9,903 nucleotides of DNA, taken from contig JAEXPS010000073.1 of assembly GCA_023438885.1 (NCBI GenBank), positions 1 to 9,903 of the forward strand, read 5' to 3'. The notes below the pieces were generated by a model. That model was not told where the DNA came from. It saw only the letters and a program-made list of their open reading frames with translations, and ran no database searches. The position numbers and the translations under genes were made by a program. This document shows, piece after piece, positions 5,225-9,903 of the stretch (the stretch's first letter is position 1; every line of letters starts with the position of its first letter). The DNA is from Actinomycetes bacterium. Lineage in GTDB: Bacteria; Actinomycetota; Actinomycetes; Actinomycetales; Cellulomonadaceae.

Positions 5225-7285
5225 TCAGGCGGGGACCAGGTGCGACGGGAGCACGTCGTAGTGGTCCGGGGCGATCGTCAGGTCGGCCCGCCCGCCCGTC
5301 AGCGACCGCAGGTCGAGGACGTACCGGCTCAGCTCCGACTCCGGCACCAGCGCCTCGATCCGCACGGTGCCGTCCTCGTGCGTGTCGGTGTCGGCGATGC
5401 GGCCGCGCCGGGTGGACAGGTCGCCCATCACGTCGCCCTGCACCGAGATCGGCACCGTGACGCCGATGCGGCAGATCGGCTCGAGCACCACGGACCCGCC
5501 GGCGGCCAGCGCCTCCTTCAGCCCGAGGGCCGAGGCGGTGCGGAACGCCATGTCGGAGGAGTCGACGGGGTGCGACTTGCCCTCGTAGACCTCGACCTTG
5601 ACGTCGACGATCGGGAACCCGTGCGGCCCGCCGCCGGCCATGCCCTCGGTGATGCCCTTCTGCACCGCGGCCATGTAGTTGCGGGGGATCGAGCCGCCGA
5701 CGACGGAGTCGACGAACTCGTACCCGCCGCCGTGCGGCAGCGGCGAGACCCGCATGTTCACCACGGCGTACTGCCCGTGGCCGCCGGACTGCTTCTTGAT
5801 CTTGCCCTCGGCCTCGGCCGTGCGAGCGATGGTCTCCAGGTACCCGACGGGCACCGGCGCCGTGGTGACGTGCACCTGGAACACCCGGGCCAGGCGCTCG
5901 AGCGCCACCGCCAGGTGCGTGTCGCCGAGGCCGCGCAGCACGGTCTTGTCCGCCGCACGGTCGACCGCGAGGGTCGGGTCCTCGGCGGCGAGCCGCTGGA
6001 GCGCGGCGGAGAGCCGGTCGTCGTCCGACTGCGTCACCGGCTCGAGCACCAGGGAGTACACGGGCTGGCGTGCCTTCGTCGGGCGCGCGCGCAGCGACGA
6101 GCCGCCGGGGGCCCCCTTGCCCGCCAGCAGCGAGCCGGACGGCGTGCCGGCCAGCTTCGCGACGGCGGCGACCTCGCCCGCGCGGACGGCGTCCACCGGC
6201 AGGTGCTCCTTGCCGCGCAGCCGGAATAGGCCGGGCAGGCGCTCCTCGGTGCCGGTGGTGGTGTTGGTCAGCTTGTCGCCGGCCCGGATGGTGCCGGACA
6301 GCACGCGGACCATGGTCACCTGGCCGACGAAGGGGTCGGCCACGGTGCGGAAGGCGTGCACCAGCACGGGCCCGTTCGGGTCCGGGGCCACCTCGACCGC
6401 CGTCTCGCCCGCGAACACCGTGGCGACCGACTCGGTGGGCACGGGGGACAGCTCGCACACCAGGTCGGCGAGCCGGTCGACGCCCACGCCGGTCAGGCCG
6501 GAGGCGATGAGCACGGGGAACGCCTCGCGGGAGCGGACCTCCCTGGCCAGCGTCTTCTCCAGCTCGGCGACCGAGGGCACCTCGCCGGACAGGTAGGCCT
6601 CGAGCTGCTCGTCGTCGTGGGAGACGATCTCCTCGGTGACCTCGTCGTGCAGCTTGTGCTCCTCGGCAACCAGCCGCTCGGGCACCGGCTCGGTCGTGTG
6701 CCGCCCGTCCGGGGTGTAGGTGTACCCCTCCTCGGTCAGCACGTCGGCGACGCCGTCGAAGGCCGCCTCCTCGCCGAGCGGCAGCTCGAGCGGCACCAGG
6801 CCCTCACCGAAGGCGGCGCGCAGCTCGTCCAGCACGCGGTGGAAGTCGGCGCGAGGCTTGTCCTCCTTCGTGACGACGAACATCACGGGCACCCCGGCGG
6901 AGGCCGCGGCCTCCCACGCCAGGTAGGTACCGGCCTGCACGCCCTCGACCGCGGACACCACGATCAGCGCCACGTCGGCGGCGGCCAGCGCCGCGTCCAC
7001 GGACCCCGCGAAGTCGAGGAAGCCGGGCGCGTCCAGCAGCGTCAGGTCGTAGGTGTGGCCGTCCGAGGCTTCCCACACGAAAGGCGCCGCGGACAGCGAC
7101 AGCGTGATCTTCCGCGCGATCTCCTCTGGCTCGTGGTCGGTGACGGTGGTGCCGTCGTCGACCTTCCCGGGCCGGGTCAGCACGCCGGCGCGGTAGAGCA
7201 GCGCCTCGGCGAGCGTGGTCTTGCCGGCACCGCTGGCGCCGAGCAGCGCCACGGTGCGGACTCTGGGCGTCGTTGCCTCGTCCAT
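5225..7285 (-). CDS. EF-G-like translational GTPase (EF-G2 type)
   Basis: 686-residue protein with the full five-domain EF-G plan: G domain (about 9-275), domain II (HAFRTVADPFVGQVTMVRVLSGTIRAGDKL), domain III, domain IV (KIKKQSGGHGQYAVV, then HPVDSSDMAFRTASALGLKEA) and domain V to the C terminus. The P-loop GASGAGKT (16-23) and G5-like ASGLTGVG (261-268) are good. G3 reads DAPGF (85-89): Phe89 stands where EF-G has its catalytic His. G4 reads TKED (139-142) instead of NKxD, and the G2 region is RKITL (58-62). This matches the actinobacterial EF-G2 paralogs, for which mycobacterial work reported nucleotide binding without ribosome-stimulated GTPase activity. It is therefore not the housekeeping fusA, which normally sits with rpsL/rpsG/tuf. 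The ATG at 7285 has AGGGAG 5 nt upstream. It lies alone between two hairpins. A ribosome-associated role is inferred. Confidence 0.92.
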   Translation of the reverse strand: MDEATTPRVRTVALLGASGAGKTTLAEALLYRAGVLTRPGKVDDGTTVTDHEPEEIARKITLSLSAAPFVWEASDGHTYDLTLLDAPGFLDFAGSVDAALAAADVALIVVSAVEGVQAGTYLAWEAAASAGVPVMFVVTKEDKPRADFHRVLDELRAAFGEGLVPLELPLGEEAAFDGVADVLTEEGYTYTPDGRHTTEPVPERLVAEEHKLHDEVTEEIVSHDDEQLEAYLSGEVPSVAELEKTLAREVRSREAFPVLIASGLTGVGVDRLADLVCELSPVPTESVATVFAGETAVEVAPDPNGPVLVHAFRTVADPFVGQVTMVRVLSGTIRAGDKLTNTTTGTEERLPGLFRLRGKEHLPVDAVRAGEVAAVAKLAGTPSGSLLAGKGAPGGSSLRARPTKARQPVYSLVLEPVTQSDDDRLSAALQRLAAEDPTLAVDRAADKTVLRGLGDTHLAVALERLARVFQVHVTTAPVPVGYLETIARTAEAEGKIKKQSGGHGQYAVVNMRVSPLPHGGGYEFVDSVVGGSIPRNYMAAVQKGITEGMAGGGPHGFPIVDVKVEVYEGKSHPVDSSDMAFRTASALGLKEALAAGGSVVLEPICRIGVTVPISVQGDVMGDLSTRRGRIADTDTHEDGTVRIEALVPESELSRYVLDLRSLTGGRADLTIAPDHYDVLPSHLVPA

Positions 7286-7388
7286 GTCGTCTCCCTAGGA
7301 GCGTTCGTCCGGCCAGGCTAGTCACAACGGGGGGTCGCCGGAAGGACGACGGTCCCTGGTGCGCGCGAGGCGGGCGGGGGAGTCGTGG

Positions 7389-7409
7389 CCGGACGCCGGG
7401 GGCGCCCGG
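7389..7409 (-). terminator. Compact hairpin after the FKBP lipoprotein gene
   Basis: On the minus-strand transcript CCGGGCGCC pairs with GGCGUCCGG across a 3-nt CCC loop: nine pairs including one G-U. It begins 6 nt after the FKBP stop (7416). The position and tight loop fit a terminator, although a C-rich tail replaces the U-tract. It separates the FKBP gene from the EF-G-like gene 104 bp further on. Confidence 0.65.
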
Positions 7410-7415
7410 TGAGGC

Positions 7416-8369
7416 TCAGACGGCGGCGAGGATGTCGACGACGAAGACCAGCGTGGAATTGGCGGGGATGCTGCCCTTCTCCTGGTCGCCGTAGCCGAGC
7501 TCCGGCGGGATGACCAGGAGCAGCTGGCTGCCGACGTTGGCGCCGACGAGGCCCTGGTTCCACCCGTCGATCACCTGCGCCTGGCCCACGTCGACCACCG
7601 GGAAGCTGGTCCCGGAGTCCCACGACGAGTCGAACTGGGTGCCGTCCCACAGCCAGCCCGTGTACTTGACGACCACCGTCTGGCCGGCCTCGACGGCCGG
7701 GCCGGAGCCCTCGATGAGGGGCTGGACCACCAGCTCGGTGGGCGGGTCGCCGGCGGCGGGCTGGAGGGAGGGCGCGCCGGTGTCGTCGAGCGTCACGGTC
7801 GGGAGGTCAGCCGGCGGGGTGACCGCCGTGCCCTCGGCGCGGGCCGGCAGGTCCTGGGCGTCGGCGACCTCGACGACGATCACGGTGGCCGCGTCCGCCC
7901 CGGCGAGGGCCACGAGCGCACGGGTGCCGACGTTGTGCCCGGCGATGACGTCGAACAGGGCGGCGGGCAGCTGCTGCTCGTCGAGCGTGATCGCCTCGGG
8001 CTGGCCGGCCTCGAAGGTGGAACCGATCGACGAGCCGTCGGCGCCGGAGACCCACGTCGAGTGGAGCGCCAGGAGCTGGCCGGCTTCGACCTTGTCGCCC
8101 TCGCCCTCGCTGAGCACACGCGAGACATTCGCCGAGACCGTGAAGGGCGTGTCGGGCAGCGTGATGGTCGGCGCGGAGCCCGCGTCGCCCTCGACCTCGA
8201 CGGCCGCGAGGGCGGCGATGTCCGCGTCGCTCGGAGCGGTGGCCGCGGCCGTCGGGGCGGCGGTGGGCTCGTCGCCGCTGTCGCCGGAGCATGCGGCAAG
8301 GCCGCCGAGGCCCAGCACCAGGATCAGGGCGCCCGCGACCGCGCCTCGGATGGTCGTCGAGCGGCGCAT
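7416..8369 (-). CDS. Secreted FKBP-type peptidyl-prolyl isomerase, two-domain lipoprotein
   Basis: 317 residues. The N terminus is a lipoprotein signal: basic MRRSTTIR, a hydrophobic stretch (10-24) and the lipobox LAAC with Cys27 as the lipidated residue. An S/D/E/A/T-rich linker follows (28-55). The C-terminal domain (about 212-317) is an intact FKBP: KYTG (Tyr236), QFDSSW (Phe246, Asp247), SFPV (Phe256), QVIDGW (Val266, Ile267, Trp270), ELGYG (Tyr293), IPANSTLVFVVDIL (Ile301, Phe309). The middle domain (about 62-175) looks like a second FKBP repeat that has lost these residues. It should act on the outer face of the membrane, assisting folding of exported proteins by prolyl cis-trans isomerisation. 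The ATG at 8369 is preceded by GGAGGA with a short spacer; the frame extends further upstream but without family similarity. It is divergent from the flavodoxin gene. Confidence 0.93.
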   Translation of the reverse strand: MRRSTTIRGAVAGALILVLGLGGLAACSGDSGDEPTAAPTAAATAPSDADIAALAAVEVEGDAGSAPTITLPDTPFTVSANVSRVLSEGEGDKVEAGQLLALHSTWVSGADGSSIGSTFEAGQPEAITLDEQQLPAALFDVIAGHNVGTRALVALAGADAATVIVVEVADAQDLPARAEGTAVTPPADLPTVTLDDTGAPSLQPAAGDPPTELVVQPLIEGSGPAVEAGQTVVVKYTGWLWDGTQFDSSWDSGTSFPVVDVGQAQVIDGWNQGLVGANVGSQLLLVIPPELGYGDQEKGSIPANSTLVFVVDILAAV

Positions 8370-8399
8370 GGGGTCCTCCGGTGGAGTCGGTGGTGGGGG

Positions 8400-8417
8400 G
8401 TCGGCGCATCGGCCGAC
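8400..8417. promoter_or_regulatory. Inverted repeat in the FKBP/flavodoxin divergent spacer
   Basis: GTCGGC (8400-8405) and GCCGAC (8412-8417) flank a 6-nt centre, 31 bp upstream of the FKBP ATG. It could be an operator or a leader hairpin. The arms are short and GC-rich, so chance is a real possibility. I see no convincing -10/-35 pair for either gene in the 139-bp spacer 8370-8508. Confidence 0.2.
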
Positions 8418-8471
8418 GCCAGCACGGTACGCGACGAACCTGTGAGCGTGGCAGTTGCGCCGGTCAGGCCC

Positions 8472-8509
8472 TGGCGCAGGCCGGGGTCCGGCCACGATGC
8501 TGTGCGCCA
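8472..8509 (+). promoter_or_regulatory. Leader structure enclosing the flavodoxin start
   Basis: TGGCGCA (8472-8478) pairs with TGCGCCA (8503-8509), reaching the A of the ATG. Stacked on it is GGCCGG-GGT-CCGGCC (8479-8493). The nine bases between (8494-8502) bulge out and contain an alternative in-frame ATG at 8497. No Shine-Dalgarno sequence is visible before either start. Confidence 0.4.
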
Positions 8510-9027
8510 TGGCAACCCTCGTGGTGTACGAGTCGATGTTCGGGGCGACCCGGGCCGTGGCGGAGGCGGTGGCCGCGGGCCTGGAGTCCGCCGGGCCCGT
8601 GCGCGTGGTCGAGGTCACCGAGTTCGTCGACGCGCCCGGCCGTGGGGCGCTGCCGCCGGACCTGACGCTCCTGGTGCTGGGCGGGCCCACCCATGCGTTC
8701 GGGATGAGCCGGCCGGCCACCCGGGCGGATGCCGAGAAGCGGTACGGGCCGGTGCTGTCCAAGATCGGTGTCCGCGAGTTCCTCGAGCACGCCGAGCTGC
8801 CGGCCGGGCTGCTCGTCGGGGCGTTCGGCACCAAGCTGTCCAGCCCGCTGTCCGGCTCGGCCGCCCGCGGCATCGCGCAACGCCTGCGCAAGCTCGGCGG
8901 CCGGCTGGCGATGCCGCCGCAGGACTTCTTCGTCCCCGGCTCCAGCGGCGTCGAGGAGGCCCAGCTCGAGGCGGCCCGCGTCTGGGGTGAGCGGTTGGCG
9001 ACGGCGGCGTCGCTCCTCCTGGACTAG
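8509..9027 (+). CDS. Flavodoxin-like FMN protein
   Basis: 172-residue protein with the flavodoxin fold pattern: TLVVYESMFGATRAVAEAVA (3-22), whose residues 8-15 form the phosphate-binding loop for FMN, then LLVLGGPTHAFGMSRPATR (54-72), supplying the second FMN loop, and LLVGAFGTKLSS (101-112). It is a single-domain cytoplasmic electron carrier or a flavodoxin-related protein; actinobacteria often annotate this group only as flavodoxin family, and the redox partner is unknown. The ATG at 8509 gives the standard MATLVVYES start; an in-frame ATG at 8497 would add MLCA. Neither has a visible Shine-Dalgarno sequence, and the leader may fold over the start. The last codons are GAC TAG, and an IS481-type element begins two bases after the stop, leaving the reading frame whole. 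Confidence 0.88.
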   Translation: MATLVVYESMFGATRAVAEAVAAGLESAGPVRVVEVTEFVDAPGRGALPPDLTLLVLGGPTHAFGMSRPATRADAEKRYGPVLSKIGVREFLEHAELPAGLLVGAFGTKLSSPLSGSAARGIAQRLRKLGGRLAMPPQDFFVPGSSGVEEAQLEAARVWGERLATAASLLLD

Positions 9028-9028
9028 G
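9023..9028. other. Probable IS target site (NCTAGN), left copy
   Basis: ACTAGG directly precedes the inferred first base of the insertion sequence. IS481 of Bordetella is known to insert at NCTAGN and duplicate CTAG. The TAG inside this site is the flavodoxin stop codon. The right-hand copy would lie beyond the window. Confidence 0.6.
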
Positions 9029-9091
9029 TGTACTGCCCAGGGACGTTGGTTGTTGGAGTGTGACGACACGCGGTAGCGGTCGTGGACGGAT

Positions 9092-9151
9092 GAAGACCTC
9101 CGGTCGTGGAGTGGAGCTGCTGAGGTTCCGCCCGACGACCTGGAGGTCTTC
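9092..9151 (+). promoter_or_regulatory. Stem-loop sequestering the transposase ribosome binding site
   Basis: GAAGACCTCC (9092-9101) is the exact complement of GGAGGTCTTC (9142-9151), and the stem continues with GGTCGT (9102-9107) against ACGACC (9135-9140). That is 16 pairs with only T9141 bulged, around a 27-nt loop. The right arm contains the Shine-Dalgarno GGAGGT (9142-9147) and ends at the base before the GTG start (9152). Confidence 0.85.
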
Positions 9152-9903
9152 GTGTCCCACGCTAACGCTGCCTTGACCCCGCGAGCCCGGCTGCGGCTGG
9201 CGCGTCTGGTCGTCGATGAGGGCTGGCCGATCGCACTGGCAGCTCGTCGCTACGACGTGTCGTGGCCGACCGCCAAGCGGTGGGCGCAGCGGTATGCCGC
9301 GATGGGCGAGGTGGGCATGGCCGACCGCTCGAGTCGTCCGCACCACGTCGCCAACCGGACCCCGGTCTACCTGGTCAAGCAGGTGGTGCACCTGCGCTGG
9401 AAGAAGCGGCTGTCGCCGATCGCGATCGGTGCACGGCTGGGGATGCCGCCATCCACGGTGCATGCAGTGTTGACCCGCTGCCGGCTCAACCGCCTGTCGC
9501 ACGTGGATGTGCGCACCGGTGAGCCGATCCGCCGCTACGAGCACGAGCATCCCGGCGCGATGATCCACGTCGACGTCAAGAAGCTGGGCAACATCCCCGA
9601 CGGTGGTGGGTGGCGGTTCGTTGGACGCGCCCAAGGCGACCGGCACCGGGCCGCGACCCCCGGCAAGACGAAGAACGCCTACTACAACCCGAAGATGGGC
9701 ACCGCGTTCGTACACACCGTCATCGACGACCACTCCCGCCTCGCCTACGCAGAGATCCACGACGACGAGACCGCTGCCACCGCGATCGGCGTCCTACGCC
9801 GAGCCGTGTCCTGGTTCGCCGCCCGTGGAGTCGTCGTCGAACGCGTGCTGTCCGACAACGGATCGGCCTACAAGTCTCACGCCTGGCGCGACGCCTGCCT
9901 TCA
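9152..9903 (+). CDS. IS481-family DDE transposase (partial, C terminus outside window)
   Basis: 250 residues are visible and the frame is open at the right edge. The N-terminal helix-turn-helix (about 18-50) includes AARRYDVSWPTAKRWAQRY, followed by DRSSRPHHVANRT and RKR-type basic segments (LRWKKRLSPIAIGARLGMPPSTVHAVL, 81-107) that bind the terminal repeats. The integrase-core (rve) domain begins at YEHEHPGAMIHVDVKKLGNI, with the first catalytic Asp at 141, and continues through AFVHTVIDDHSRLAYAEI to VLSDNGSAYKS with the second Asp at 235. The catalytic Glu and DNA-binding tail lie beyond the edge. Start GTG at 9152 with GGAGGT 4 nt before it. The product would catalyse cut-and-paste or copy-out movement of the element. 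No frameshift or internal stop is seen, so the copy looks intact as far as it goes. Confidence 0.93.
   Translation, partial: MSHANAALTPRARLRLARLVVDEGWPIALAARRYDVSWPTAKRWAQRYAAMGEVGMADRSSRPHHVANRTPVYLVKQVVHLRWKKRLSPIAIGARLGMPPSTVHAVLTRCRLNRLSHVDVRTGEPIRRYEHEHPGAMIHVDVKKLGNIPDGGGWRFVGRAQGDRHRAATPGKTKNAYYNPKMGTAFVHTVIDDHSRLAYAEIHDDETAATAIGVLRRAVSWFAARGVVVERVLSDNGSAYKSHAWRDACL

Larger units (their letters stand above)
9029..9903 (+). mobile_element. IS481-family insertion sequence, left part
   Basis: The element is recognised by its transposase (from 9152). Its left end is placed at TGTACTGCCCAGGG (9029 onward) because IS481-family ends begin with TGT and because a CTAG target lies immediately outside. 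The 123 bp between this end and the transposase GTG contain a long inverted repeat. The element runs off the right edge, so its right terminal repeat and length cannot be seen; family members are usually about 1-1.3 kb. Confidence 0.8.

Noticed and set aside
3697..5460. Long open frame of about 587 codons on the plus strand
   Set aside because: It spans three minus-strand genes with clear family motifs and two intergenic hairpins. Its composition is low-complexity, so it is a shadow frame.
4862..6458. Overlapping long open frames on both strands inside the EF-G-like region
   Set aside because: All are Arg/Gly/His-rich shadows of the EF-G-like and mazG-like genes; the annotated frames carry the GTPase and MazG motifs.
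7315..7345. Possible promoter (TTGTGA and TAGCCT-like elements) upstream of the EF-G-like gene
   Set aside because: The two hexamers are not at a workable spacing and neither alternative partner matches; too weak to annotate.
8370..8891. Upstream extension of the FKBP frame antisense to the flavodoxin gene
   Set aside because: The signal peptide with lipobox and a GGAGGA site place the start at 8369; the extension has no recognisable sequence and overlaps a real gene.
9050..9079. Possible transposase promoter (TTGTTG, 18 bp, TAGCGG)
   Set aside because: The -10 element is poor, and a start there would include the whole sequestering stem. Not supportable from sequence alone.
1..9903. CRISPR array, tRNA or rRNA gene, riboswitch, phage or defence island
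   Set aside because: I saw no regularly spaced repeats, cloverleaf-like or conserved rRNA stretches, or recognisable phage or defence genes. The only mobile element is the IS481-type sequence at the right edge.

Overview
The window is very GC-rich, and its coding regions show the strong third-position G/C bias of a high-GC actinobacterium. Several families present are typical of Actinobacteria: an MT0933-like small protein, an EF-G2-type factor and a two-domain FKBP lipoprotein. A Micrococcales-type host is a reasonable guess, but it is inference from gene style only. I see twelve protein genes, no tRNA or rRNA and no CRISPR array. Gene density is high, and no gene-free stretch exceeds about 235 bp.

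Layout. (1) 1-573, minus: a class IV PLP aminotransferase / aminodeoxychorismate lyase-like gene, cut by the left edge, with a 20-bp tandem repeat just upstream. (2) 792-2365, minus: a PhnB-like VOC protein followed 32 bp later by a YqjM-type old yellow enzyme, probably one transcript. (3) 2599-3282, plus: a HAD-like protein whose phosphatase motifs are eroded. It ends base-to-base against a convergent small MT0933-type gene (3283-3459, minus). (4) 3564-5103, minus: a tight MazG-like / YciO / TIGR00725 cluster of nucleotide-binding proteins, bounded on both sides by strong hairpins. (5) 5225-7285, minus: an EF-G-like GTPase lacking the canonical catalytic histidine. (6) 7416-8369, minus: a secreted FKBP-type lipoprotein, with a compact hairpin just past its stop. 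(7) 8509-9027, plus: a flavodoxin-like protein. (8) 9029 to the right edge, plus: the left part of an IS481-family insertion sequence.

How it works together. Most of this is ordinary chromosomal housekeeping: nucleotide-pool sanitation, a ribosome-related GTPase, electron transfer and reductive detoxification, and extracytoplasmic folding. The most informative non-coding signals lie at the right end. The IS appears to have entered at a CTAG site formed by the last codons of the flavodoxin gene, so the host stop codon survives inside the presumed target duplication. The transposase ribosome binding site is locked in a 16-bp stem, the arrangement expected if read-through from the flavodoxin gene is kept from producing transposase. 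I found no convincing multi-gene defence or other undescribed system. The most unusual proteins are the EF-G-like factor and the HAD-like protein, both with altered catalytic motifs.
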